A stretch of 64,000 nt of DNA. Source: JALORV01 sp963791235 (GTDB lineage: Bacteria; Pseudomonadota; Gammaproteobacteria; Burkholderiales; Burkholderiaceae_F). Under the pieces are notes generated by a model, which was not told the origin of the DNA, made no database searches, and saw nothing but the letters and a program-made list of their open reading frames with translations. This document shows, piece after piece, positions 47,972 through 56,270 of this stretch. The first letter of the stretch is position 1; each line of letters starts with the position of its first letter. The stretch spans positions 29,291 to 93,290 of the forward strand of contig CAWBRW010000015.1 in assembly GCA_963791235.1 (NCBI GenBank), given 5' to 3'. The position numbers and the translations under genes are program-made.

Positions 47972-49303
47972 TCAGCGCGGCAGCTGCCCGCCGAAGCCCT
48001 TGAAATTGGTCTTCTTCAGCAGCGACTCGTACTGGTGCGTCATCAGGTAAGCCTGCACCTGCGCCATGAAGTCCATCGTGACCACGACCACGATCAGCAG
48101 CGACGTGCCGCCAAAGTAGAACGGCACCGAGAAGCGTGCGTTCAGGAACTCGGGCACCAGGCAGACAAACGTGATGTAAATGGCGCCGGCCAGCGTCAGC
48201 CGCATCAGGATCTTGTCGATGTAGCGCGCGGTCTGATCCCCCGGCCGGATGCCCGGCACGAAGGCTCCGCTCTTCTTCAGGTTGTCCGCCGTCTCCTTGC
48301 TGTTGAAGACGAGCGCCGTATAGAAGAAGCAGAAGAATACGATCAGCGCGGCGTACAGGAACATGTAGAGCGGCTGCCCCGGCGACAACGAAGCGGCCAG
48401 ATCGCGGATCCAGCGCGTCGCATCGCCAGTCGTGAACCAGCTCGCCAGCGTCGCCGGGAACAGGATCAGCGACGACGCAAAGATCGGCGGGATCACGCCC
48501 GACATGTTGAGCTTCAGCGGCAGGAACGAGCTCTGGCCGCCGTAGATCTTGTTGCCGACCTGCCGCTTCGCGTAGTTCACCGTGATCTTGCGCTGGCCGC
48601 GCTCGACGAACACCACGAACGCGGTGACAACCACGATCAGCGCGATGATGAAGATCGCGGCGAGCGGGCTGATGCCGCCGGTGCGAACCAGTTCGAACAG
48701 GCCGCCGATCGCCGTCGGGAGGCCCGCTACGATGCCGGCGAAGATCAGGATCGAAATCCCGTTGCCCAGGCCGCGCTCGGTGATCTGTTCACCCAGCCAC
48801 ATCAGGAACATCGTGCCCGTGACGAGCGACACCACGCAGATGAACCGGAACATCATGCCCGGATCGAGCACCAGGCCCTGCTGTGACTCCAGGGCAACCG
48901 AAATGCCGATCGCCTGGAAGATCGCCAGACCCAGCGTGCCGTAGCGTGTGTACTGTGTGATCTTGCGGCGGCCCGATTCGCCTTCCTTGCGCAACGCCTC
49001 GAGCGAGGGCAGCACGTAGGTCAGCATCTGCATGATGATCGACGCCGAGATGTACGGCATGATCCCCAGCGCAAACACCGAGAAGCGCGACAGCGCGCCA
49101 CCCGAGAACATGTTGAACAGGCCGAGGATGCCGCCCTGCTGCGAATTGAAGAGCTGGCGCAACTGGTCCGGGTCAATGCCGGGCACCGGGATGTGCGTCC
49201 CGATGCGGTAGACCAGCAGCGCAAGCAGCAGGAAGAACAGCCGGCGCTTGAGGTCGCCGTACTTTCCGGTGCTGCCGATCGTCGTCGATGCGCTGGTTGC
49301 CAC
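47972..49303 (-). CDS. secY: Preprotein translocase subunit SecY
   Basis: 443-aa, ten-TM channel of the Sec translocon. RLFFLLLALLVYRIGTHIPV at TM1, plug region, QMLTYVLPSLEALRKEGESG, and cytosolic loop VFVERGQRKITVNYAKRQVG. Usual place at the end of the spc operon. Confidence 0.98.
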   Translation of the reverse strand: MATSASTTIGSTGKYGDLKRRLFFLLLALLVYRIGTHIPVPGIDPDQLRQLFNSQQGGILGLFNMFSGGALSRFSVFALGIMPYISASIIMQMLTYVLPSLEALRKEGESGRRKITQYTRYGTLGLAIFQAIGISVALESQQGLVLDPGMMFRFICVVSLVTGTMFLMWLGEQITERGLGNGISILIFAGIVAGLPTAIGGLFELVRTGGISPLAAIFIIALIVVVTAFVVFVERGQRKITVNYAKRQVGNKIYGGQSSFLPLKLNMSGVIPPIFASSLILFPATLASWFTTGDATRWIRDLAASLSPGQPLYMFLYAALIVFFCFFYTALVFNSKETADNLKKSGAFVPGIRPGDQTARYIDKILMRLTLAGAIYITFVCLVPEFLNARFSVPFYFGGTSLLIVVVVTMDFMAQVQAYLMTHQYESLLKKTNFKGFGGQLPR

Positions 49304-49337
49304 GCGGGAATGTCCTGTCTACGTCAGCCGAGGCCGA

Positions 49338-49904
49338 TCACTGCTTTTTCGATGGCGCTTTTTCGGCCGACTTTTCGGCCGGCTTGTTCACCGCCGCCTT
49401 GATCGCGGCCGCCTTGTCCGCGATCGCTTTCTTTGCTGCTGCCTTCTTCGCCGTGTCCGGCATCACCACCATTTCGGCCACCGAGCCGCCCGCCGCTTCG
49501 ATCACGGCCTTTGCGCCCTTGGTGACGCCGATACCACGCACTGTGACCTTGCGCGAGAGTTCACCGGTCTTCACGACGCGAGCGTCCAGAGCCAGCGACG
49601 AGACGATGCCCGCCTGCTTCAGGACGGCGAGATCAATTTCGTCGACGCCCAGGCGCTGCAGATCAGCGAGGCGCACGACTTCGACGTAGCGCCGCGACAA
49701 TGACGTGAAGCCACGCTTCGGCAGACGCCGGTACAGCGGCATCTGGCCGCCTTCAAAGCCGACCTTGTGGAAGCCGCCAGCACGGGACTTCTGGCCCTTG
49801 TGGCCACGGCCCGCGGTCTTGCCCCAGCCGGAGCCGATGCCACGACCGACACGATGGCGGGCACTCTTGCTACCGGCAGCAGGCTTCAGATTGTTGAGGC
49901 GCAT
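49338..49904 (-). CDS. rplO: 50S ribosomal protein L15 with C-terminal extension
   Basis: 188 aa; the family usually has about 145. Core blocks MRLNNLKPAAGSKSARHRVG, GSGWGKTAGRGHKGQKSRAG and GFEGGQMPLYRRLPKRGF are normal. Residues ~145-188 are an extra Ala/Lys-rich tail (DTAKKAAAKKAIADKAAAIK...) likely helical or disordered. Two adjacent ATGs (49907, 49904); the second has the better spacing to GGGGG. Confidence 0.95.
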   Translation of the reverse strand: MRLNNLKPAAGSKSARHRVGRGIGSGWGKTAGRGHKGQKSRAGGFHKVGFEGGQMPLYRRLPKRGFTSLSRRYVEVVRLADLQRLGVDEIDLAVLKQAGIVSSLALDARVVKTGELSRKVTVRGIGVTKGAKAVIEAAGGSVAEMVVMPDTAKKAAAKKAIADKAAAIKAAVNKPAEKSAEKAPSKKQ

Positions 49905-49919
49905 CATGAACCCCCGTGC

Positions 49920-50099
49920 TTACTCGCCGACCCGAACCAGGTAGGCAACCTTGTTGATCATGCCGCGCACCGCGGGCGTGTCTTCCAGTTCACGGGTCTG
50001 GTGCATCTTCTTGAGCCCCAGCCCGAGGACCGTCGCCTGATGCGACACCTTGGCGGAAATGGGGCTCTTGACCAGCGTGACCTTGAGCATCTTCTTCAT
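49920..50099 (-). CDS. rpmD: 50S ribosomal protein L30
   Basis: Translated directly from the sequence: 59 aa, MKKMLKVTLVKSPISAKVSH then GLGLKKMHQTRELEDTPAVRGM, ending LVRVGE. ATG 50099 has GGAG upstream. Between rpsE and rplO as expected. Confidence 0.95.
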   Translation of the reverse strand: MKKMLKVTLVKSPISAKVSHQATVLGLGLKKMHQTRELEDTPAVRGMINKVAYLVRVGE

Positions 50100-50113
50100 C
50101 GTCTGTCTCCGGC

Positions 50114-50635
50114 TCAGCCGAACATTTCCTCGACTGTCTTGCCACGCTTGGCGGCGATTTCAGCCGGCGTGCGCAGCTTGCTCAGCGCGTCGAGCGTGGC
50201 ACGCACCAGGTTGTACGGATTGGTCGAGCCGTGCGACTTGGCGACGATGTTGCGGATTCCCATGACGTCGAAAACTGCGCGCATCGGGCCGCCGGCAATG
50301 ACGCCGGTACCTTCCGCCGCCGGCGACAGCATCACCCGCGACGCACCGTGCTTGCCTTCGACAAAGTGGTGCACCGTGCCGTTCTTCAGCGGCATCTTGG
50401 CCATGCTGCGGCGCGCCTTCTCCATGGCCTTCTGCACCGACACCGGCACCTCGCGGGCCTTGCCCTTGCCCATGCCGATGCGGCCGTCGCCATCGCCCAC
50501 CACGGTCAGCGCCGCAAAACCCAGAATGCGACCGCCCTTCACCACCTTGGTGACGCGGTTGATCGCAATCATCTTTTCCTTGATGCCGTCGTCGCGGTCC
50601 TCGGAGACGACGCCCTTCGGTTGCACTCGTGCCAT
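50114..50635 (-). CDS. rpsE: 30S ribosomal protein S5
   Basis: 173 aa. The S5 dsRNA-binding domain includes INRVTKVVKGGRILGFAALT and GDGDGRIGMGKGKAREVPVS; the C-terminal domain has GIRNIVAKSHGSTNPYNLVR. Functions in decoding fidelity; the spectinomycin-loop region KVVKGGR looks wild type. Confidence 0.98.
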   Translation of the reverse strand: MARVQPKGVVSEDRDDGIKEKMIAINRVTKVVKGGRILGFAALTVVGDGDGRIGMGKGKAREVPVSVQKAMEKARRSMAKMPLKNGTVHHFVEGKHGASRVMLSPAAEGTGVIAGGPMRAVFDVMGIRNIVAKSHGSTNPYNLVRATLDALSKLRTPAEIAAKRGKTVEEMFG

Positions 50636-50645
50636 GTGCTGCCCC

Positions 50646-51014
50646 TTAGAACTTCAGACCGGCTTCACGCGCGGCATCCGCCAGCGCCTTGACCCGGCCA
50701 TGGAATCGGTAGCCCGCGCGGTCGAAAGCCACGCTCTCGATGCCAGCCGCCTTCGCCTTCTGCGCGATGCGCGTACCGACGATCTTGGCGGCGTTGACAT
50801 TGCCGCCGCGGCCCTTGGCCGACGCGAGTTGCGTGCGCACCTCGGGCTCGACCGTCGACGCCGAAACAATCACCTTGCCGCCATCGGCGGAGATGACGCT
50901 GGCGTAGATATGCACGTTGGTGCGATTGACCGTCAGGCGTTCGGTTTTCTGCAGCGCGATGCGGGCACGGGAGGCGCGCGCGCGACGCAGACGGGTTTCC
51001 TTTTTCTCGATCAT
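50646..51014 (-). CDS. rplR: 50S ribosomal protein L18
   Basis: 122 aa. Basic N-terminus (RLRRARASRARIALQ), RLTVNRTNVHIYASVIS, and C-terminal FDRAGYRFHGRVKALADAAR. Binds 5S rRNA with L5 and L25. Confidence 0.98.
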   Translation of the reverse strand: MIEKKETRLRRARASRARIALQKTERLTVNRTNVHIYASVISADGGKVIVSASTVEPEVRTQLASAKGRGGNVNAAKIVGTRIAQKAKAAGIESVAFDRAGYRFHGRVKALADAAREAGLKF

Positions 51015-51031
51015 GGTTGACCTCTCGCCGC

Positions 51032-51565
51032 CTACTTCTTCTTGGTCTCTTTGATGACCACGGTTTCATCGGCATAACGCACGCCCTTGCCCTTGTAGGG
51101 CTCCGGCGGCTTGTAGCCGCGAACTTCCGCTGCCACCTGACCGACCTTCTGCTTGTCCGAGCCCTTGATCAGGATCTCGGTCTGGGTCGGTGTCTCGCAC
51201 TTCACCCCCGCGGGCATCTGGTGGACGATCGGATGCGAGAACCCCAGCGACAGATTGAGCTTGTCGCCCTGGGCCTGCGCGCGATAGCCGACGCCGACCA
51301 GCGAAAGCTTCTTTTCGAAGCCTTTGGACACACCGTGGACCATGCCCGCGACCAGCGCGCGCATCGTTCCGCTCATCGCGTTCGCTTCGCGGGACTCGTC
51401 GGCAGCGGCAAACGACACCTGGCCGTCCGCCATTTCAATCTTCACCCGGCTCGACAGCGCCTGCTGCAACGTGCCGAGTGGGCCCTTGACGGTGATGTGG
51501 CTGGGGCTGATCTGCACATCGACGCCCTTGACCACTGTCACCGGAATTCGTGCAACTCGAGACAT
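51032..51565 (-). CDS. rplF: 50S ribosomal protein L6
   Basis: 177 aa. MSRVARIPVTVVKGVDVQIS and the second-domain signature PEPYKGKGVRYADE. ATG 51565 is the family start; an 18-residue longer reading overlaps rpsH and is rejected. Confidence 0.98.
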   Translation of the reverse strand: MSRVARIPVTVVKGVDVQISPSHITVKGPLGTLQQALSSRVKIEMADGQVSFAAADESREANAMSGTMRALVAGMVHGVSKGFEKKLSLVGVGYRAQAQGDKLNLSLGFSHPIVHQMPAGVKCETPTQTEILIKGSDKQKVGQVAAEVRGYKPPEPYKGKGVRYADETVVIKETKKK

Positions 51566-51584
51566 GTTCTTCTTCCTCCGCCCG

Positions 51585-51980
51585 TTACGCCACGTAGCAG
51601 AGCACTTCGCCACCGACACCCTGGCTGCGCGCCTTGCGGTCGGTCATCACCCCGCGCGAGGTCGAGACGATCGCCACGCCCAGACCGTTCATCACGGCCG
51701 GGATGTCGTCGCGCCCCTTGTAGACGCGCAGACCGGGGCGCGAAACGCGCTCGAGGCTCTCGATGACGGGACGACCGGCGTAGTACTTCAGGCCGATGCG
51801 CAGTTCCGGCTTGCCGTCATTGGCATGGACCTGGAAGCCCTCGATGTAACCCTCGTCCTTAAGGACCTGGGCGATCGCGACCTTGACCTTCGACGATGGC
51901 ATCGCGACTTCCGGCTTCTCCACCCGCTGTGCATTGCGGATGCGGGTCAGCATGTCGGCGATGGGATCACTCATGCTCAT
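51585..51980 (-). CDS. rpsH: 30S ribosomal protein S8
   Basis: 131 aa. SDPIADMLTRIRNAQR at the N-terminus and C-terminal VSTSRGVMTDRKARSQGVGG. In E. coli S8 represses the spc operon by binding near the L5 start. ATG 51974 is an alternative start. Confidence 0.98.
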   Translation of the reverse strand: MSMSDPIADMLTRIRNAQRVEKPEVAMPSSKVKVAIAQVLKDEGYIEGFQVHANDGKPELRIGLKYYAGRPVIESLERVSRPGLRVYKGRDDIPAVMNGLGVAIVSTSRGVMTDRKARSQGVGGEVLCYVA

Positions 51981-51994
51981 GTGCGTTTCCTCGC

Positions 51995-52300
51995 TTACCA
52001 GCTGGCCTTGGTCAGGCCCGGAATGTCACCGCGCATCGCGGCTTCGCGGATCTTCGCTCGCGCCAGGCCGAACTTGCGGAACGTGCCACGCGGACGCCCG
52101 GTCAGCGCGCAGCGATTGCGCAGCCGCACCGGGCTGGAATTGCGCGGCATCGCCTGCAGCCGCTTCATCGCGTCCATGCGCTCGTCCATGGAACGCGTCT
52201 GGTCGTCGATGATGCTCTTCAGCTCGGCGCGTTTGGCAGCGTGCTTCTTCACTGCGGCTTCGCGCTTCGCTTCGCGGTTTACCAATGCGAGTTTCGCCAT
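51995..52300 (-). CDS. rpsN: 30S ribosomal protein S14
   Basis: 101 aa, the long zinc-free form (no CxxC pair). RNRCALTGRPRGTFRKFGLA and AMRGDIPGLTKASW are characteristic. Confidence 0.98.
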   Translation of the reverse strand: MAKLALVNREAKREAAVKKHAAKRAELKSIIDDQTRSMDERMDAMKRLQAMPRNSSPVRLRNRCALTGRPRGTFRKFGLARAKIREAAMRGDIPGLTKASW

Positions 52301-52314
52301 ATATCCCTCGCCTA

Positions 52315-52854
52315 CTAATTGCGGAACGGGAACCGGAAGGCAGCCAGAAGCGCCTTGGCTTCGTCGTCCGTCTTCGCAGTCGTCGTGATGCTGATATTGA
52401 GGCCCCGGAGCTTGTCGATCTTGTCGTACTCGATCTCGGGGAAGATGATCTGTTCCTTCAGGCCGATGTTGTAGTTGCCACGGCCATCGAAGGCGCGGCC
52501 CGACACGCCGCGGAAGTCACGCACGCGCGGCAGAGCAACCGTCACCAGGCGGTCGAGGAACTCGTACATGCGTTCGCCGCGCAGCGTCACCATCGTGCCG
52601 ATTGCCAGACCCTCGCGGATCTTGAAGTTCGCAATCGCCTTGCGTGCCTTGGTCACGACCGGCTTCTGTCCGCCGATCTTGGTCAGATCGCCGACCGCCA
52701 TGTCGATGTTCTTCTTGTCGTTGACCGCTTCGCCGACGCCCATGTTGAGCGTGATCTTCGAGATGCGCGGTACCTGCATCACGGTCTTGTAGCCGAACTT
52801 GCCCATCAGTTCGGGAACGATCTTCTCGCGGTACTGGGCCTGCAAACGAGCCAT
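52315..52854 (-). CDS. rplE: 50S ribosomal protein L5
   Basis: 179 aa. LQAQYREKIVPELMGKFGYK, VPRISKITLNMGVGEAVNDK and C-terminal GLNISITTTAKTDDEAKALL. Binds 5S rRNA and contacts P-site tRNA. Confidence 0.98.
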   Translation of the reverse strand: MARLQAQYREKIVPELMGKFGYKTVMQVPRISKITLNMGVGEAVNDKKNIDMAVGDLTKIGGQKPVVTKARKAIANFKIREGLAIGTMVTLRGERMYEFLDRLVTVALPRVRDFRGVSGRAFDGRGNYNIGLKEQIIFPEIEYDKIDKLRGLNISITTTAKTDDEAKALLAAFRFPFRN

Positions 52855-52866
52855 GTCCGGTTCCCC

Positions 52867-53187
52867 TTACTGCTTGGCGCCGACGACGACGCCGCTGCTC
52901 TTGAAGACGCGCATCTTCTTGCCGTCGACGACTTTGATGCCAACGCGGTCACCCTTGCTGGTGGCCGGGTTGAACAACATCACGTTGGACTGGTCGATGG
53001 GCATCGTCTTGTCGGTGATGCCGCCCGCCACGCCCTTCATCGGGTTCGGCCGGACGTGCTTCTTGACCACGTTGACGCCCTCGACGACCAAATGCGAGGT
53101 GTCGACACGGCGCAGCACGACTCCGCGCTTGCCCTTGTCCTTGCCTGCGATGACGACGACTTCGTCGCCCTTGCGGATACGTTCCAT
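52867..53187 (-). CDS. rplX: 50S ribosomal protein L24
   Basis: 106 aa KOW-domain assembly initiator. MERIRKGDEVVVIAGKDKGK at the start and FNPATSKGDRVGIKVVDGKK near the end. Confidence 0.98.
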   Translation of the reverse strand: MERIRKGDEVVVIAGKDKGKRGVVLRRVDTSHLVVEGVNVVKKHVRPNPMKGVAGGITDKTMPIDQSNVMLFNPATSKGDRVGIKVVDGKKMRVFKSSGVVVGAKQ

Positions 53188-53200
53188 GTCCGCGCTCCCC

Positions 53201-53569
53201 TTACAGAACTTCCGGCGCCAGCGACACGATCTTCATGAAGCGCTCGGTACGCAACTCGCGCGTGACCGGCCCGAAGATGCGGGTGCCGATGGGCTCCAGC
53301 TTGGCGTTGAGAAGGACCGCCGCGTTGTTGTCAAATTTGATGGCCGAGCCGTCGCCACGACGCAGGCCCTTGGCGGTGCGCACGACAACTGCGCTATAGA
53401 CCTCGCCCTTCTTCACGCGACCGCGCGGCGCGCATTCTTTGATCGTCACCTTGATGACGTCGCCGATGTTCGCGTAGCGGCGCTTGGAGCCGCCCAACAC
53501 TTTGATACACATCACCGAACGTGCGCCGGTGTTGTCGGCGACGTCGAGCATCGTCTGCATCTGAATCAT
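53201..53569 (-). CDS. rplN: 50S ribosomal protein L14
   Basis: 122 aa. MIQMQTMLDVADNTGARSVM and KKGEVYSAVVVRTAKGLRRG. The frame runs on far upstream, but ATG 53569 is the family start. First gene of the spc group, preceded by a 249-bp spacer with a promoter candidate. Confidence 0.98.
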   Translation of the reverse strand: MIQMQTMLDVADNTGARSVMCIKVLGGSKRRYANIGDVIKVTIKECAPRGRVKKGEVYSAVVVRTAKGLRRGDGSAIKFDNNAAVLLNAKLEPIGTRIFGPVTRELRTERFMKIVSLAPEVL

Positions 53570-53785
53570 GGCTTTTCGATCCCAACTTGAACCGCCGGCC
53601 GCTTGCGCGACACGATGGCCAGTCTTGGGCCCGTCCGGGTTGAGGAACCTGCCGCACGTTCGCCCTGTACCCCGCCCGCCGGCGGGGGGACGAAGCGCAC
53701 CTGCACGCTCCGGAAAACTGCTCTGACTACGCCTGCCCAACACTCGCCGCGACCGGAGCCGAACCCCGAAAACGGCAAGCCAAAA

Positions 53786-53815
53786 AGTATATCCGATCTT
53801 GCGGCAGTGCCGCAA
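53786..53815 (-). promoter_or_regulatory. Candidate spc-operon promoter upstream of rplN
   Basis: On the minus strand, TTGCGG (53810-53815), an 18-bp spacer and TATACT (53786-53791). It lies in the long rpsQ-rplN spacer, where E. coli has its spc promoter, and would give a leader of about 210 nt. Partly overlaps the hairpin at 53798-53816. Confidence 0.5.
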
Positions 53816-53816
53816 G
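53798..53816 (-). terminator. Hairpin at the end of the S10 group, after rpsQ
   Basis: Perfect 8-bp stem CTTGCGGC/GCCGCAAG with loop of three, two bases after the rpsQ stop. A T-rich stretch (TATACTTTTT) follows after nine bases, so it is a partial intrinsic terminator at the S10/spc boundary. Confidence 0.55.
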
Positions 53817-53818
53817 CA

Positions 53819-54088
53819 CTAGATCGCCTGTGCCGCCTCGACGACGCGCGTCACGGTCCAGCTCTTCGTCCGCGACAGAGGACGCGACTCGGCGATCTCG
53901 ACGATGTCGCCCTCGTTCAGGGCATCGGTGCCGTCATGGGCGTGGTACTTGTTCGACTTGACCACGTACTTGCCGTAGACGGGGTGCTTGACCCGGCGCT
54001 CGACTAGGACTGTCACTGTCTTGTCCATCTTGTTGCTGACGACCTTGCCGACGAGGGTACGGGTCAGCTTCTTCTTTTCTGCGTTCAT
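53819..54088 (-). CDS. rpsQ: 30S ribosomal protein S17
   Basis: 89 aa. RTLVGKVVSNKMDKTVTVLV and VKSNKYHAHDGTDALNEGD. Last gene of the S10 group; ATGA overlap with rpmC. Confidence 0.98.
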   Translation of the reverse strand: MNAEKKKLTRTLVGKVVSNKMDKTVTVLVERRVKHPVYGKYVVKSNKYHAHDGTDALNEGDIVEIAESRPLSRTKSWTVTRVVEAAQAI

Positions 54089-54279
54089 TTGGCGGCTGCT
54101 TTCTGCGCCAGCACGGTGCGCACCCGCGCGATGTCGCGCCGGGTCTGACGGATCTGGCTGGTGTTCTGCAACTGCTGCGTGGCTTTCTGCATGCGCAACG
54201 AAAAGTGCGCCTTCTGCAGTTCCTGCAGCTCCTTGGTCAGCGCGTCAGCGTCCTTCGCGCGCAATTCCTTGACGTTCAT
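54085..54279 (-). CDS. rpmC: 50S ribosomal protein L29
   Basis: 64 aa, two helices. MNVKELRAKDADALTKELQE and QIRQTRRDIARVRTVLAQK. Located at the tunnel exit near L23. Confidence 0.98.
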   Translation of the reverse strand: MNVKELRAKDADALTKELQELQKAHFSLRMQKATQQLQNTSQIRQTRRDIARVRTVLAQKAAAK

Positions 54280-54290
54280 CGTCAGTCTCC

Positions 54291-54707
54291 TCAGGCGCCG
54301 AGCTGACGCACGACAAACGTCGTCTTCAGCGGCAGCTTTGCGGCCGCCAGCGCAAAAGCCTCGCGGGCCAGCGTTTCGGTGACCCCGTCCAGTTCATAGA
54401 CGACATTGCCCGGCCGCACCTCGGCCACCCAGTACTCCGGGTTGCCCTTGCCGTTGCCCATCCGGACCTCTGCAGGTTTCTGCGAGATCGGCTTGTCGGG
54501 AAAAACGCGGATCCACACGCGGCCGCCGCGCTTGATATGGCGGCTGATGGCGCGACGGGCCGCTTCGATCTGGCGCGCTGTCAGGCGGCCGCGCTCGGTG
54601 ACCTTCAGGCCGTACTCACCGAAGGACACGTTGGCGCCGCGCAGCGCCAGCCCGCGGTTGCGGCCCTTTTGCTCCTTGCGGTACTTGCGACGTGCAGGTT
54701 GCAGCAT
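54291..54707 (-). CDS. rplP: 50S ribosomal protein L16
   Basis: 138 aa. MLQPARRKYRKEQKGRNRGL and RRAISRHIKRGGRVWIRVFP. Close to the A-site tRNA elbow. Three bp after rpsC. Confidence 0.98.
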   Translation of the reverse strand: MLQPARRKYRKEQKGRNRGLALRGANVSFGEYGLKVTERGRLTARQIEAARRAISRHIKRGGRVWIRVFPDKPISQKPAEVRMGNGKGNPEYWVAEVRPGNVVYELDGVTETLAREAFALAAAKLPLKTTFVVRQLGA

Positions 54708-54710
54708 GAC

Positions 54711-55610
54711 TTACTCTCCGTCTTTCGCGCCGCCTTCGGCCGGCGTCTTGGCCGCGACCTTGCGCACGCGCTTGACGACCGGCTTGGCCGCATCGTCCTT
54801 GGGCATTTCGGCCGGTGCAGCAGCCTCGGCAGGCGTCGCCGCTTCGGCGGGCTTGCGCGTGCTGCGCTTGGCCGGCGCCTTGCTCGCCGGACGGCTGTCC
54901 GGGCGACCTTCGCCACGGCGCGGACGACGCTCTTCACGGTCCGGCGCAGGCGTGGCATCGGCTGCAGCCGGTGCCTCGTTGCGGCCCAGCGTGTCGCCCT
55001 TGTAGACCCAGCACTTGACGCCGATCACGCCGTAGGTGGTCTTGGCTTCGGAGAAACCGTAGTCGATGTCGGCACGCAGCGTGTGCAGCGGTACGCGGCC
55101 TTCGCGGTACCACTCTGTGCGCGCAATCTCGATGCCGTTCAGGCGACCGGCGCTCATGATCTTGATGCCCTGGGCGCCCAGCCGCATCGCGTTCTGCATA
55201 GCGCGCTTCATCGCGCGGCGGAACATGATGCGCTTCTCGAGCTGCTGAGTGATCGAATCGGCGATCAATTGCGCATCGAGCTCCGGCTTGCGGATTTCCT
55301 CGATGTTGACGTGCACCGGCACGCCCAGCATCTTCTGCAGCGTCGTCTTCAGCGTCTCGATGTCCTCGCCCTTCTTGCCGATGACGACACCCGGGCGCGC
55401 CGAGTAGATCGTGATCCGGGCATTCTTGGCCGGCCGCTCGATGACGATGCGACTGACCGAGGCGCTGCGCAGCTTCTTGCGCAGGAAGTCGCGAACTTCG
55501 AGGTCCTCTTTCAACATCCGCGCAAACGCCGGCCCGGTGGCGAACCAGCGCGAACTCCAGTTACGCGAGACAGGGAGACGAAAGCCGGTGGGATTGATCT
55601 TCTGACCCAT
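54711..55610 (-). CDS. rpsC: 30S ribosomal protein S3 with long C-terminal tail
   Basis: 299 aa; E. coli S3 has 233. KH domain (RPGVVIGKKGEDIETLKTTL) and C-terminal domain (GRLNGIEIARTEWYREGRVP, IGVKCWVYKGDTL) are normal up to residue ~213. The remaining ~85 residues are an Ala/Pro/Lys/Arg-rich low-complexity tail (DREERRPRRGEGRP, KPVVKRVRKVAAK). Extended S3 tails occur in other betaproteobacteria; this one is on the long side. Confidence 0.97.
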   Translation of the reverse strand: MGQKINPTGFRLPVSRNWSSRWFATGPAFARMLKEDLEVRDFLRKKLRSASVSRIVIERPAKNARITIYSARPGVVIGKKGEDIETLKTTLQKMLGVPVHVNIEEIRKPELDAQLIADSITQQLEKRIMFRRAMKRAMQNAMRLGAQGIKIMSAGRLNGIEIARTEWYREGRVPLHTLRADIDYGFSEAKTTYGVIGVKCWVYKGDTLGRNEAPAAADATPAPDREERRPRRGEGRPDSRPASKAPAKRSTRKPAEAATPAEAAAPAEMPKDDAAKPVVKRVRKVAAKTPAEGGAKDGE

Positions 55611-55617
55611 GGATCAC

Positions 55618-55965
55618 CTATTTCTTCTTGGGTTTGGCATCACCGACCGTCACGAAGATGTGACAGGTCTGCTTGCCAATGCGTGCGCCGCGGCCCTTGG
55701 CCCGGGCGGCGAAACGGCGCAGCGTTGCCGCCTTTTCGACCTGGATGCCGGTGACACGCAGCTCGTCGATGTCGGCGCCGTCGTTGTGCTCGGCGTTGGC
55801 GATCGCCGACTCGAGCGCTTTCTTGATGATCCCGGCCGCCTTCTTCTGCGTGAAGCCGAGAATATTGAGCGCCTTGTCGACCGGCTTGCCGCGAATCAGG
55901 TCGGCGACCAGCCGGCCCTTCTGGGCCGAAAGTCGCACGCCGCGTACCGATGCAGTCGTTTCCAT
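55618..55965 (-). CDS. rplV: 50S ribosomal protein L22
   Basis: 115 aa from ATG 55965, which has AAGGTG at good spacing; ATG 55971 is the alternative. RGVRLSAQKGRLVADLIRGK and the tunnel loop region RFAARAKGRGARIGKQTCHI are present. Confidence 0.97.
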   Translation of the reverse strand: METTASVRGVRLSAQKGRLVADLIRGKPVDKALNILGFTQKKAAGIIKKALESAIANAEHNDGADIDELRVTGIQVEKAATLRRFAARAKGRGARIGKQTCHIFVTVGDAKPKKK

Positions 55966-55975
55966 CGTCATCACC

Positions 55976-56260
55976 TTACTTCTTGGCCACAACGGCCTTC
56001 TTGTCCGTCGCGTGGCCCTTGAAGGTCCGGGTCAGCGCAAACTCGCCAAGCTTGTGGCCGACCATGTTTTCGTTGATATAGACCGGCACGTGCTGCTTGC
56101 CGTTGTGCACGGCGATGGTCAGGCCGATGAACTCCGGCAGGATCATCGAGCGGCGCGACCAGGTCTTGATCGGCTTCTTGTCGCGGGTCGCCTGCGCCGT
56201 TTCGACCTTCTTCAGCAGATGCCCGTCGACAAACGGGCCCTTTTTAAGAGAACGAGACAT
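55976..56260 (-). CDS. rpsS: 30S ribosomal protein S19
   Basis: 94 aa. MSRSLKKGPFVDGHLLKKVE and IKTWSRRSMILPEFIGLTIA, HNGKQHVPVYINENMVGHKL. Head of the 30S subunit. Confidence 0.98.
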   Translation of the reverse strand: MSRSLKKGPFVDGHLLKKVETAQATRDKKPIKTWSRRSMILPEFIGLTIAVHNGKQHVPVYINENMVGHKLGEFALTRTFKGHATDKKAVVAKK

Positions 56261-56270
56261 TCAGGACCCC

